Source: Virgisporangium aurantiacum (GTDB lineage: Bacteria; Actinomycetota; Actinomycetes; Mycobacteriales; Micromonosporaceae). Taken from it: a stretch of DNA of 64,000 bases. Positions 1 through 8,330 of the stretch are shown here, in pieces. How positions within the stretch are numbered: the first letter of the stretch is position 1; each line of letters opens with the position of its first letter. Made by a program: the position numbers and the translations under genes. The stretch is from the NCBI RefSeq assembly GCF_016863635.1, contig NZ_BOPG01000105.1:1-64000 (forward strand), written 5' to 3'. The notes below the pieces were generated by a model, which ran no database searches, was not told the origin of the DNA, and was given only the letters and a program-made list of their open reading frames with translations.

Positions 1-137
1 CCCGGCCGCGTACATCCGTGCGGATTGGCCGACCGCGGCGGCTACCACCAGCTCGAAAACCTGGTCGTCGGTGTAGCCGGCGACTCGGGCGGCGGCGAAG
101 TCCGCGTTCTGGCTGCGCGGCTGGCGGTCATCTGGGC
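1..137 (-). pseudogene. Carboxymuconolactone decarboxylase/AhpD-like fragment, runs off the left edge
   Basis: Reading the minus strand in the frame that covers about 125 to 1 gives a segment with NADFAAARVAGYTDDQVFEL followed by VVAAAVGQ, the usual C-terminal half of carboxymuconolactone decarboxylase (AhpD-like) proteins. No start codon lies in this frame upstream, and the frame joins directly onto a sigma-factor-like tail in another frame. It is therefore most likely a broken remnant whose 3' end lies outside the window. Short length makes the family call tentative. Confidence 0.4.
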
Positions 138-281
138 CGCCAGCATGTAGCAGTCACGGGCGGCGGGCAGATCGCCGGACTGTTCGAGCAGATGGGCGCG
201 GACGCCGGGGTGGACGCCGACCGGCGTGCCACCAAACCGGCCAGCGTTTCCAGCCAGGGCGTTAGATACCAATCGACGCAA
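138..281 (-). pseudogene. Fragment resembling the C-terminal tail of a sigma factor
   Basis: The minus-strand frame starting near 281 reads GVHPGVRAHLLEQSGDLPAARDCY then LAAQMTASRAA. This matches the TPR-like tail of large ECF sigma factors (the RAHLLE..G....A...Y..A...T pattern). Only about 50 residues remain, no sigma region 2 or 4 is attached, and the frame shifts into the decarboxylase-like fragment. Read as a decayed gene end; the two fragments may once have been one rearranged locus. Confidence 0.3.
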
Positions 282-393
282 TCTGGCGCCGGCAGGTGCA
301 AGACCAAAGATCTGCCGTTACGGTGGCCAAGAGCAGCCCAGGACCCCGGCGGCAGGCCTGGTATCGCCCTCCATCGAACGTCCGGGGTGTCCA

Positions 394-891
394 ATGACGG
401 TGCACGGAGTACGCCCCCCGATCCGGCAAGGCGTCACATCCGTTCACCGCGAGCGGGCCTTCGGTGTCGAACTGTGCCGTCGGCACGCCGAGGCGCTGGC
501 GCTCGTGGCGTCGGTCATCCTCGCGAACAACGACGCCGCGGACGAGGTCGTGAGCGACACGATCGCGGCTGCGTGCCGCTTCGTCGACCGGCCCGACCCG
601 CGCGAAGTCACCCACGCCCAGCTCGCCAGATCCGTGTATCACCGCTGCGTGGGACGCCTTGCCAGCCGTGAACGGTTCTTGTGGGCCTGGCCAGAACGTG
701 ACGCCGACGACTGCCCGAGCTTCGGCATGTCGGCACTGACGACGTTACCCATCAGCCATCGGGCAGCGGTTGCGCTTGTCCTGTTCGGAGATCACGATCT
801 TGCGCAGACTGCGACGACTCTGAGTCTGCCGCTCACCGTCGTGACAGGTCACCTTCGGGACGCTCTGGTGAAGATCCATGCCCAACTGTGA
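394..891 (+). CDS. Divergent ECF-sigma-like protein
   Basis: A 165-residue protein that I read as a divergent extracytoplasmic-function sigma-like factor. Residues about 25-55 (AEALALVASVILANNDAADEVVSDTI) resemble region 2, and the C-terminal 50 residues (LPISHRAAVALVLFGDHDLAQTATTLSLP) follow the region 4 helix-turn-helix pattern LP...RAA..L....L...E.A..L....V...L..A. The ATG at 394 is chosen because the open frame upstream has no family similarity. A STAS-domain gene follows within 20 bp, which suggests a partner-switching regulatory pair. The motifs are weak, so it may no longer bind core RNA polymerase. Confidence 0.55.
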   Translation: MTVHGVRPPIRQGVTSVHRERAFGVELCRRHAEALALVASVILANNDAADEVVSDTIAAACRFVDRPDPREVTHAQLARSVYHRCVGRLASRERFLWAWPERDADDCPSFGMSALTTLPISHRAAVALVLFGDHDLAQTATTLSLPLTVVTGHLRDALVKIHAQL

Positions 892-911
892 CCCGCTCCC
901 GAGGTGACATC

Positions 912-1439
912 GTGGCCCTCTCATCCCAGCCACTTATCAGCATCGTGGCGCGGCCCAGCACTCCCTACGCATGGATCCGGCTGGTCGGTGATATCGACTC
1001 GGCGGCGAAGCCGGCGTTGGCCAAGGCCATCGAGCGGCTGAACCTCTTGCCGCTGCGCTACGTCGTCATCGACCTGACGGCCGTCGGGTTCGTATGTTCG
1101 ACCTTCGCCAACTTCCTCGACGCCCTTCACCGCGCCCACCCGCACGCGGAACTGGTGCTACACCACCCGCCCCCAATGGCTGATCTCATCATCGCGGCGA
1201 CAGACCTGCACAAGATCGTGACGACGAGTGGCCAGCAGGTGTCACCGGTGACATCTCCTGCCGTCGTTCCCCGCACGACGGGGATCGTGGTGTCCAACAC
1301 CCAGCTCCCTGAGGCCGGTGGCAGCGCGGTACGAGGGCAACCGATCCACTGGGAAGCGATGAATCTGCAACCGAGCCGAACCCACGACTTCGGCAACACC
1401 GGCCGCACCGCGCCACCCGGTATGGGTCGTTGTCGATGA
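912..1439 (+). CDS. STAS-domain protein (anti-sigma factor antagonist type)
   Basis: A cytoplasmic protein of about 175 residues. The first 100 form a STAS domain: PYAWIRLVGDIDSAAKPALAKAI, then YVVIDLTAVGFVCSTFANFL, where the usual D-S-T/S phosphorylatable loop is CSTF. Such proteins bind anti-sigma kinases in partner-switching cascades. The C-terminal 75 residues have no recognisable fold and look low in complexity. GTG at 912 has a good Shine-Dalgarno (GAGGTG, 5 nt spacing); an alternative GTG at 888 would overlap the upstream stop. The pair with the sigma-like gene suggests one operon. Confidence 0.65.
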   Translation: MALSSQPLISIVARPSTPYAWIRLVGDIDSAAKPALAKAIERLNLLPLRYVVIDLTAVGFVCSTFANFLDALHRAHPHAELVLHHPPPMADLIIAATDLHKIVTTSGQQVSPVTSPAVVPRTTGIVVSNTQLPEAGGSAVRGQPIHWEAMNLQPSRTHDFGNTGRTAPPGMGRCR

Positions 1440-1515
1440 GATCCTGCGCCGCGGTGGGCTTCGCACGTGAGAGGCATCCGCGCTGACCAACTCGACGAGG
1501 GTTGGGGCGCCGTCC

Positions 1516-1641
1516 GTCGGTAGTGACGCCGGCTCGTACCCCAACGCCGTGGTTGAGGCACTCAGCGGCACGTTCAAAGCCGAACTGATCCACCGGCGCG
1601 GCCCCGATAGGGTACGAGCACAGGCACTACGATCAGACCAA
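1516..1641 (+). pseudogene. IS3-type transposase (orfB) remnant
   Basis: The plus frame from 1516 reads VGSDAGSYPNAVVEALSGTF then KAELIHRRGP, matching the catalytic-domain end of IS3-family orfB (GS.GDSYDNALAE...GTFKAELI.RRGPW). The frame soon degenerates; a further piece near 1610-1640 (GYEHRHYDQT) resembles the very end of orfB in another frame. No inverted repeats or intact ORF were found. It is a decayed insertion scar filling the otherwise gene-free 1440-1727 stretch. Confidence 0.6.
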
Positions 1642-1727
1642 CACCTCGGCGTCGATCGGCGCCGTTACCCGGCTCCAAGGTCCTCCTGGATTGCTCACGG
1701 AGTTCGGCATCGGCTGAGGAGGCAGAC

Positions 1728-2078
1728 GTGGCGGTAGGGATATTTGCAGGCATCCCGGTCCGCGACTATGGCACTGCCCTGGAGTGGTACAAACGGCTGC
1801 TGGGTGCCGAGCCGGCCTTCTATCCGAACGACATCGAGGCGGTTTGGCAGCTGGCCGAGGATCTGTACGTGTACATCATCCAGGACCCCGGCCGGGCCGG
1901 CGGTGCGGTCAGCATGATCTGGGTCGACGACCCGATCGCAGAGGTTGCGAAGATTTCTGGTCGTGGCCTGGAGCCGGTCGATGTCGAAAAGCACGGCTCG
2001 GTTCGGAAGTACGTGTTCCACGACAGCGACGGCAACGAGATCGGAGTCGGCGGAGAGGTCTCGACGCCCGAACAATAG
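1728..2078 (+). CDS. VOC (glyoxalase/bleomycin-resistance fold) family protein
   Basis: A 116-residue single-module VOC protein: GIFAGIPVRDYGTALEWYKR opens the first beta-alpha-beta unit and FHDSDGNEIGVGG closes the last, with the usual D-x-x-GN end. The family covers glyoxalases, dioxygenases and drug-binding proteins; the substrate cannot be told from sequence. The GTG start is preceded by GAGGAGG at a normal distance. It stands alone between the IS remnant and the SDR gene, with about 70 bp to the next start. Confidence 0.8.
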   Translation: MAVGIFAGIPVRDYGTALEWYKRLLGAEPAFYPNDIEAVWQLAEDLYVYIIQDPGRAGGAVSMIWVDDPIAEVAKISGRGLEPVDVEKHGSVRKYVFHDSDGNEIGVGGEVSTPEQ

Positions 2079-2148
2079 CTGGCCACACCACCTCAACCTG
2101 ATCGCCCAAGTTATGTCAATCTCGGCGGCAACGGGGTAGTGGGAGTCC

Positions 2149-3069
2149 GTGACGAAGACGGTTCTGGTAAGCGGTGCGTCCGGTTTCATCGGCTCCCACG
2201 TGGCGGCACGCTTGGTCGAGGAGGGTTACCGGGTGCGTGCCATGACCCGGCGCCCCCGGGACTACCACGGCGCGGGCGAGCCGGTCGAGGCCGACGTGTC
2301 CGATCCCGGCACCCTGGCGGCGGCGTTCGCCGGGGTCGACGTGGCCTACTACCTGATCCATTCCCTGGGGTCGGACGACTTCGAGCAACGCGACGCCGAC
2401 GCCGCCCGCACTTTCGCCAAGGCGGCCGGCGTGGCCGGCGTGGAACGGATCATCTACCTCGGCGGTCTCGGCGCGAACGACGGCGAGCTGTCGGCGCATC
2501 TGCGCTCCCGTCGTGAGGTCGAGACGATCCTCAAAGCCGGCCCGGTGCCGGTGACCGTGCTGCGCGCCGCGGTGGTCATCGGCCACGGCGGCATCTCCTG
2601 GGAGATGACCCGGCAACTCGCCGACCGGCTACCGGCGATGGTGACCCCGCGCTGGGTACGCACCCGGACACAGCCGATCGCCCTGACTGACGCGGTCCGG
2701 TACCTCGTCGGGGTGCTGGAGCCGGCCGAGGCCCGGGGCCGGACCTACGAGATCGGCGGCCCGGAGGTGCTGCGGTACGTCGACATGTTGCAGCGAGTGG
2801 CAAAGATCCGTGGCAGTCGGCTGCCGAACCTCACCGTGCCGCTGCTGACACCGCGCCTGTCGTCGGCATGGCTGAAGTTCGTCACCGACGTCGACTCGGC
2901 AACCGCCCGCAACCTGGTCGACTCGATGACGACCGAGGTCGTCGTCCATGACGACGCCATCACCCGGCTCGTACCCGGACCGCCCGTCGGCTACGACGAG
3001 GCGGTGCGGCTCGCTCTGGCCGACCGGGAGCGCGCGGCTCGGCACGACCGGGCGCAGGCGGTGCGATGA
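2149..3069 (+). CDS. NAD(P)-binding SDR-family protein (atypical epimerase/NmrA-like)
   Basis: A 306-residue protein with an N-terminal Rossmann motif (VLVSGASGFIGSHVAARL) and a downstream DVAYYLIHSLG...ER segment typical of atypical SDRs related to NmrA/NDUFA9 proteins. The C-terminal part (RTYEIGGPEVLRYVDMLQRV) is the substrate-side region of that subgroup. No YxxxK catalytic pair is obvious, so it may act as a sensor or a quinone or sugar reductase. The GTG start has GGGAG upstream. It overlaps the following CPBP protease gene by 4 bp (ATGA), so the two are translationally coupled. Confidence 0.8.
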   Translation: MTKTVLVSGASGFIGSHVAARLVEEGYRVRAMTRRPRDYHGAGEPVEADVSDPGTLAAAFAGVDVAYYLIHSLGSDDFEQRDADAARTFAKAAGVAGVERIIYLGGLGANDGELSAHLRSRREVETILKAGPVPVTVLRAAVVIGHGGISWEMTRQLADRLPAMVTPRWVRTRTQPIALTDAVRYLVGVLEPAEARGRTYEIGGPEVLRYVDMLQRVAKIRGSRLPNLTVPLLTPRLSSAWLKFVTDVDSATARNLVDSMTTEVVVHDDAITRLVPGPPVGYDEAVRLALADRERAARHDRAQAVR

Positions 3070-3782
3070 CCCCGACCTGGCTGGCGAGCGCCCGACGTGC
3101 CGTGGGACCGTCGCTGATCGACCGGGTCGAACGTGACCACCACCAGACGGACCGAGAGTTCCGCAGGCGCCGCATCGTGGTCGCGATCACCCTGGTGGCC
3201 GGGGCCGTGCTGCTGGGGATCTCATTGTCGGTACGCCCGGGCGATGACATCTTCTACCTGCTGACCGGGTTGGTCGCGCTCACCTGGGTCGGCGGAGCGC
3301 TGCTGTCCGGACCGCTGCATCTGGGACGGATACCGTTTCGTGACCGGCTGCGGCGCCCGATCGTCACGCCGATCGTCACCGGGCTCGTGTTGGCCGCCGT
3401 CTTCGTGGTCGGCTCCCTCATCGTCCGTGAGCTGCAGCCGCTGCGCGAGCTCGTCAACAACGTCCTGGCCCATGCCCGGTACGGCGCCATCGTGCCGATC
3501 GTGGCCGTCACGGTATTCAACGGCGTGGCCGAGGAGGTCTTCTTCCGCGGCGCGCTGTTCGCGGCGATCGGCCGGCGTCACGCCGTCCTCATCTCCACCG
3601 CGATCTACGCCGCGGCGACGGTCGCGACCGGCAATCTCATGCTGGTCTTCGCCGCGTTTCTGCTCGGCCTGATCCTGGGCCTGCAACGGCGCGCATCCGG
3701 TGGCATCCTCGCCCCGATTCTGACCCACATCACCTGGTCGACGACGATGGTGTTCGCGTTGCCTGCCCTGATCCGCCAGTAG
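3066..3782 (+). CDS. CPBP-family intramembrane metalloprotease
   Basis: A 238-residue polytopic membrane protein with the CPBP/Abi motif EEVFFRGALF (EExxxR) near residue 157, and a later HITWST segment that fits the second metal-binding His of the family. These proteases (relatives of Rce1) cleave within membranes; some bacterial members mature or give immunity to bacteriocins. Start ATG overlaps the SDR stop, implying co-expression. Substrate unknown. It lies far from both peptide clusters in the window, so I do not link it to them. Confidence 0.85.
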   Translation: MTPTWLASARRAVGPSLIDRVERDHHQTDREFRRRRIVVAITLVAGAVLLGISLSVRPGDDIFYLLTGLVALTWVGGALLSGPLHLGRIPFRDRLRRPIVTPIVTGLVLAAVFVVGSLIVRELQPLRELVNNVLAHARYGAIVPIVAVTVFNGVAEEVFFRGALFAAIGRRHAVLISTAIYAAATVATGNLMLVFAAFLLGLILGLQRRASGGILAPILTHITWSTTMVFALPALIRQ

Positions 3783-3797
3783 AACGCCGGAGAAGCT

Positions 3798-4628
3798 TCA
3801 GCCCGTCGGTGCATACCTGGTCAGGAACGTGTCGATGGCGCTGTTCACCTCGACCGACGCTTCATCGGTGCCGCTGAAGAACGCGATGCCGTGTCGGCTG
3901 CCTGATACGACGAGTAGGTTGCGTACATTCCCGGGCGTGGCGTCGTGGAGCTGCCGGACGGCGTCGGCGGCGCCTCGATCGTCTTGTGCCGCGATGTACA
4001 GGACGGGCGCGGCGAGCGTCTTGACGGCCGCCTCGGCGTCTTCGCTCTGGAAGACCCGGCTGCTGGAGACGCTGATCACCCCAGCCACGGGTGGCTTGAC
4101 CACCGAGGCCGCGATCAGCGCCGCTGTGCCGCCCCGCGACGTGCCGATGAGAGCGATCCGGCCGGCTCCGGCCTGTCGGAGATAGGCGATCGCAGCCACC
4201 ACGTCACCGGAGTTGGTCGCGTCACCCGCGGAGGTCGAACCGCCCTCGCCAGCGAAATCGAACGCGAGAACCCGGTAGCCGCGACCGGCGAGGATCTTGG
4301 CGTACGTGGTGAAGCTGCACGAGTCCATTCGACGCTGGGGTACGAGCACGATCGCAGCGTTCCCCGTGCCGAGTACATAACCCACGAGCCGAGCGCCGCC
4401 GGAACCGGCGAAGGCCACCTGCCGGCCGGCGAGCGCCGCGTCGCCGCATGGCCCTGCGGGCGACGGGGGGAACCCGGATGGCGACCCGGTCCAGGTGGGC
4501 GACGCCGATGTCGGGCTGACGGCGCTGTCCCCCGCCTCAGGCCGGCCGTCTTCGCAGCCGGCCGCCAGCATGCTGGTCACCACCGCAAGCACGCCGAAGA
4601 TCTTCCGAAGAGCGGAAAGCCTGACCAC
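3798..4628 (-). CDS. Lipoprotein alpha/beta hydrolase
   Basis: A 276-residue exported alpha/beta hydrolase. The chosen GTG start at 4628 has GGAGGA 6 nt upstream and gives a clean lipoprotein signal (VRLSALRKIFGVLAVVTSM then LAAGC), Cys at residue 25. A Ser/Pro-rich spacer follows. The nucleophile elbow is GTSRGG, with a later AAQDD and SRHG supplying the probable Asp and His of the triad. Likely a dienelactone-hydrolase-like esterase on the outer face of the membrane; substrate unknown. It converges on the CPBP gene with only about 15 bp between them. Confidence 0.8.
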   Translation of the reverse strand: MVRLSALRKIFGVLAVVTSMLAAGCEDGRPEAGDSAVSPTSASPTWTGSPSGFPPSPAGPCGDAALAGRQVAFAGSGGARLVGYVLGTGNAAIVLVPQRRMDSCSFTTYAKILAGRGYRVLAFDFAGEGGSTSAGDATNSGDVVAAIAYLRQAGAGRIALIGTSRGGTAALIAASVVKPPVAGVISVSSSRVFQSEDAEAAVKTLAAPVLYIAAQDDRGAADAVRQLHDATPGNVRNLLVVSGSRHGIAFFSGTDEASVEVNSAIDTFLTRYAPTG

Positions 4629-5014
4629 GATGTTCCTCCCCCGCGACGCACCCCTGCGTCTCAATGGGAGACCGACGAACGTCGAACACGGTTGCGCTGC
4701 CACCCACCAGAACGTCATGGACAGCAAAGTTCCGAGCTCAACTGCCCGCATGGACCCCGCATCGCCGCCATCGTCCGGAACCGCGCCCGCGACACCTCCC
4801 GCTGCGACCGAATCCCCAGCAGATCAAGGACCGCCAGCTGACACGGACTGTCGAAGTCGACCGCCTGCCACGGAGCTACTGACCGAGTTGGGTACTCCGC
4901 GCCGCCGTTCTCGGTAGTTTGCACGGATGTCGCTCCCGGCCGCGTTGCCGAGACTCGACCACCAGAACCGCCGGGCCGCATCATGGCCCGGCCCGACACT
5001 GGAGGTCCAGGATC
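4629..5014. other. Intergenic region between divergent genes
   Basis: About 385 bp between two divergently transcribed genes (lipoprotein hydrolase and small secreted protein). It must hold both promoters, but I see no clear -35/-10 pair, hairpin or repeat. Short open frames here have no family resemblance and are not called. Confidence 0.5.
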
Positions 5015-5521
5015 GTGCCTCGAACGACATGGCGTGCCCGCCTCGTGGGTGCCGCCGCCGCGCTACTGATGTCCGCCGGCCTGCTCACCGCGACCGTCGC
5101 ACCGGCCTCGGCCGCAATCACCATCGGTCCGGCCTGCGGCTACAAGGAGGGCGTCTACAACGTCTGCCTGACGATCACCCAGGTGAACCTCACCGGATAC
5201 GACGTCACCGTCGGCTTCGACCGCTACATGTCCAAGGCCGACGCCGACGCCCTTCTCGGCTGCCCGGACGGCAGTGCCATGTTCGCCGCCATGTGGCGTG
5301 ACGACAGCGCCCACTCGGGGAACTTCCGCGGGTACGTCCCGCTCCGGCCCGGCTCTCCCAGCAGCGGAACCAATCCCCCCGGGCTCTTCGCCGACTTCTT
5401 CCAGGCCAACATGTTCCTGAACCGGCATCGCGACAGCGAGAAAATATTCGCCGAGGTGACGTACCACGACTGCCGCAACGACATCTGGTACACCTACGCC
5501 ACCGGTTCGATCTTCGTCTGA
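5015..5521 (+). CDS. Small secreted protein of unknown function
   Basis: A 168-residue protein with a clear Sec signal peptide (RTTWRARLVGAAAALLMSAG, cleavage after ASA near residue 33). The mature part has four cysteines (ACGY, VCLT, GCPD, HDC), which could form two disulfides, and no domain I recognise. GTG at 5015 follows GGAGG and starts the signal peptide exactly, so the longer open frame upstream was trimmed. A strong hairpin lies just after the stop. Confidence 0.7.
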   Translation: MPRTTWRARLVGAAAALLMSAGLLTATVAPASAAITIGPACGYKEGVYNVCLTITQVNLTGYDVTVGFDRYMSKADADALLGCPDGSAMFAAMWRDDSAHSGNFRGYVPLRPGSPSSGTNPPGLFADFFQANMFLNRHRDSEKIFAEVTYHDCRNDIWYTYATGSIFV

Positions 5522-5526
5522 TCAGC

Positions 5527-5555
5527 GGGGCGGCACCCGATCCGGGTGCCGCCCC
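5527..5555. terminator. Hairpin terminator between convergent genes
   Basis: Perfect 13-bp inverted repeat (GGGGCGGCACCCG, 3-nt loop, complement) starting 5 bp after the secreted-protein stop and ending 9 bp before the stop of the opposing LuxR gene. There is no T-run, as is usual for actinomycete terminators. It can serve both strands. Confidence 0.75.
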
Positions 5556-5564
5556 CGGGACCGG

Positions 5565-8168
5565 TCACGGGCCGGGCGTAAGGCCCAGGTCGGCGGCGCG
5601 GGCCGCCACGTCGCGGCGGGTGCGGCTGCCGAGCTTGCCGAGCACCGCGGCCACGTGACTGTCGACGGTCCGGATGGAGAGGACCAGCGCGTCGGCGATC
5701 TCGGCGTTCGTCAGGCCCTCGATGAGCAGTCGCATGACCTGGGTCTGGCGTCCGGTCAGCCCGGCCGGATTGCGCCGCGTGCGCGGTGCGGGGCCGCGCG
5801 GGATCCGGCTGACCCCCAGGGTCTTCAGCCGGGCGCGGATCTGCCGGGCCAACGGGGCGGCGCCGATCGCGTCCAATGTGGACAGTGCGACCAGGTGGTC
5901 GGCGGGGTCGGGGCTCTCGGACAACGCCAACGCGTACTCGTACCGGAACCCGGCCGCGTGCCACACGTCGGCCGCCTCCCGCCACCGGCCGTCGGCGAGC
6001 AGGGCGTACGGGTGACGCAGGCCGTGGTGACGCACCGGGCGGCCGTACCGGCGCAGCCAGTACACCAACTCGGCCTGCCTGGCGAGGACGCCGAACTGAC
6101 GGGCCTGCTCGTACGCCTCGACCATCTCCGCCTCGACCGACGTCGGGTCGCCGTCGAGCGCCAGCGCCTCGGCCAGCGCCGTCGTCGCCGGCGCGATCCA
6201 CTGGCTCTCCCTCATTCGCAGCGCGATGTCGCGGGCCTCGCGCAGCAGGTCGACCGCGCCGGCGTCACCGCGCCGCGCCCGGGCGCGCCCGATCACGATC
6301 AGCGCGTTGCACCGTGAAATCGGCCAGCCGTGCGACTCGCTCGCGGCCTCCGGCTCGACCAGGGCCAGGTCACCGGCGGCGAGGTGCACCTTGGCCAGGG
6401 CCGCCCGCAGTGACCACAGATAGGTCGTGAACTCCACCCGCTCGGCGTACCCGATGGCCTCGGCCGCGTGCGCGCGGGCGTCGTCGAGCCGCAGTTGGAC
6501 GACCTCGTGCTCGATCAGGTTGAGATAGGCCCGGCAGGCATTCTCCGGCTCGTCCGCGTCGAGCGCCACGCGCAGGCTCTCCCGCATCCGGGCGAACGCG
6601 TCCGGGTGCTCCATCCGGAACAGCGTGTTGGCGAGGCTGTTCAGCGCGTGCGAGAGTACGGCCGGGTTGTCGCGGCCCAGCGCGATGGCGCGTCCGGCCG
6701 CCGAGATGGCGTCGGCGTCACGGCCCGCGAGCGTCTGAAGCTGCGCCCTGTTGCTGAACGCCATCGCCAGCAGGTCGTCGTCGCCCGCCGGGCCCAGAAC
6801 GGCGATCGCCTCGTCGGCGGCGGCATTCGCGCCGTCCGGGTCGCCGGCCCACCAGCACAGGCGGGACAGCCATCGCAGTGTCTGCCCGCGCGAGCGCGGG
6901 TCCGCACCCCGGCGGAGCGCGAGGGCCCGGCGGATCGCGGCAAGCGTTTCGTCGATGGCGGCCCCGATGACGTAGTCCTCGACGGCGAGCGCCTCCCAGA
7001 GGTCGGCCTCTGTCCCCGCGTCCCATTGCCGTGGCTGGGTGAGGACCAGCCGCAGGTGCGCGGCGGCCTCGCGGTGCGCGCCCGCCGCCACGGCCTCCCG
7101 CGCCGCAATTTGTCCATAGTGGACGATCGTGTCGGTGTCACCCGCCTGGACCGCGTGATGGACGACGCGCGACACCTCGACCTCCGGCTGGGCGAGCAGT
7201 GCCGCGAGAACGACGCGGTTCGCGACCACCCGTCGCGTCGCCGGCATGGAGTCGACCACCGCGCGCCGGGTCAGCTCGTGGCGAAAGGTCACGTGACTCG
7301 GCGTCACCGTCAACAGGCCGCGCCGCTCGGCGCCCTCGAGCAGCGGCAGGCCCGCGGGCGCGAGCGTCTCCAGCAACGGCAACGGAACCGCGGCCGGCAC
7401 CACCGCCAACTGCTCGACGACGTCCAGCGCCGCCGGGCCCAACCGGGCCGTCCGGGCGCGGACCGAGTCGGCGATGGTGACCGGCACCGCGCTGACGTCT
7501 CCGGCGGCCAGGATCTCGGTGACGAAGTACGGATTGCCGGCCGTCACCGCGAACACCTCGTCGGCGTCGGTCCGGCTCCAGCGGGCCCGAGCGCCCAGCG
7601 CCCGCACGGCCTCGCGACTCAACGGCGCCAGATGCAGCCGCCGCGTCCGCTCCTGCCCCGCCGCGAGACCCAGTACGTGCCGCAACGGATGACCGGTCTC
7701 CACCTCGACGTCGCGGTAGGTCAGCACGAGTGCCAGCGGCAGCCCGGCGATCCGCCGCACCAGGTACCGCAGGGCGTCGAGCGTGCCCTCGTCGGCCCAA
7801 TGCGCGTCCTCGATCACGAGCACCGTCGGGTTGGACGCCCACCCGAACTCGTCGCGCAGCGCCTGGAGCACCTCGTCCCGGTCGCCGCGGCGCAACGCCC
7901 GGGTCAGGGGCGCGCCCACCCGGCCGGCGAGGTCTCGCAGCGGCCCGAACACCCGGGGTGTGGCGAGGTCGTCGCAGTAGCCGACCAGGAGCCGGCCGCG
8001 CGACGGCAACAGGTCCGGGATCGTCCGCACGAGGCTGGACTTGCCGATCCCGGCCTCCCCGTGAACGAGCACCACCGACCCCGACCCGGCCCACGCCTCC
8101 CGGACGGCCGACCCGAGAGCCAGGCACTCGTCGTCACGCTCCACCATCGCGACGCTCACGAGGGGCAT
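5565..8168 (-). CDS. Large LuxR-family regulator with AAA-type ATPase (LAL/STAND)
   Basis: An 867-residue regulator. The N-terminal ATPase has a Walker A GEAGIGKSS near residues 37-45 and a Walker B-like LVIEDAHWADE. A long TPR-like helical middle follows, and the last 60 residues are a LuxR helix-turn-helix (LTGRQTQVMRLLIEGLTNAE...VDSHVAAVLGKLG). Such proteins are ATP-dependent activators, often pathway-specific. Start ATG at 8168 is preferred; 8147 is a possible later start. The gene is divergent from the membrane Hsp70 gene across 162 bp, so it may regulate that gene. Confidence 0.88.
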   Translation of the reverse strand: MPLVSVAMVERDDECLALGSAVREAWAGSGSVVLVHGEAGIGKSSLVRTIPDLLPSRGRLLVGYCDDLATPRVFGPLRDLAGRVGAPLTRALRRGDRDEVLQALRDEFGWASNPTVLVIEDAHWADEGTLDALRYLVRRIAGLPLALVLTYRDVEVETGHPLRHVLGLAAGQERTRRLHLAPLSREAVRALGARARWSRTDADEVFAVTAGNPYFVTEILAAGDVSAVPVTIADSVRARTARLGPAALDVVEQLAVVPAAVPLPLLETLAPAGLPLLEGAERRGLLTVTPSHVTFRHELTRRAVVDSMPATRRVVANRVVLAALLAQPEVEVSRVVHHAVQAGDTDTIVHYGQIAAREAVAAGAHREAAAHLRLVLTQPRQWDAGTEADLWEALAVEDYVIGAAIDETLAAIRRALALRRGADPRSRGQTLRWLSRLCWWAGDPDGANAAADEAIAVLGPAGDDDLLAMAFSNRAQLQTLAGRDADAISAAGRAIALGRDNPAVLSHALNSLANTLFRMEHPDAFARMRESLRVALDADEPENACRAYLNLIEHEVVQLRLDDARAHAAEAIGYAERVEFTTYLWSLRAALAKVHLAAGDLALVEPEAASESHGWPISRCNALIVIGRARARRGDAGAVDLLREARDIALRMRESQWIAPATTALAEALALDGDPTSVEAEMVEAYEQARQFGVLARQAELVYWLRRYGRPVRHHGLRHPYALLADGRWREAADVWHAAGFRYEYALALSESPDPADHLVALSTLDAIGAAPLARQIRARLKTLGVSRIPRGPAPRTRRNPAGLTGRQTQVMRLLIEGLTNAEIADALVLSIRTVDSHVAAVLGKLGSRTRRDVAARAADLGLTPGP

Positions 8169-8330
8169 TCTCGTGCGAACCGGATCCGTCGACGCACATC
8201 GCTGTCGATGTTCCGATACGACGCATCTCGACGGTGCTGCCGGGCGTCCGGTTCGGTCGAAGCTGCCCCTTTTCACCGGCCCGATCGGGCAGCCGGTAGG
8301 GCGGGCGCGTGCCCACTACAGTCCTGCGGC

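Noticed and set aside
3066..3782. CPBP protease as part of the lanthipeptide or Cys-rich peptide pathway
   Set aside because: It is 13 kb or more away, on the other strand and co-translated with an SDR; nothing links it to either cluster.
6468..8330. Open plus-strand frame continuous with the Hsp70 gene, giving a 1207-residue protein
   Set aside because: The upstream part is antisense to the LuxR-ATPase gene, Arg/Pro-rich and without family motifs. The Hsp70 fold begins at GTG 8331.
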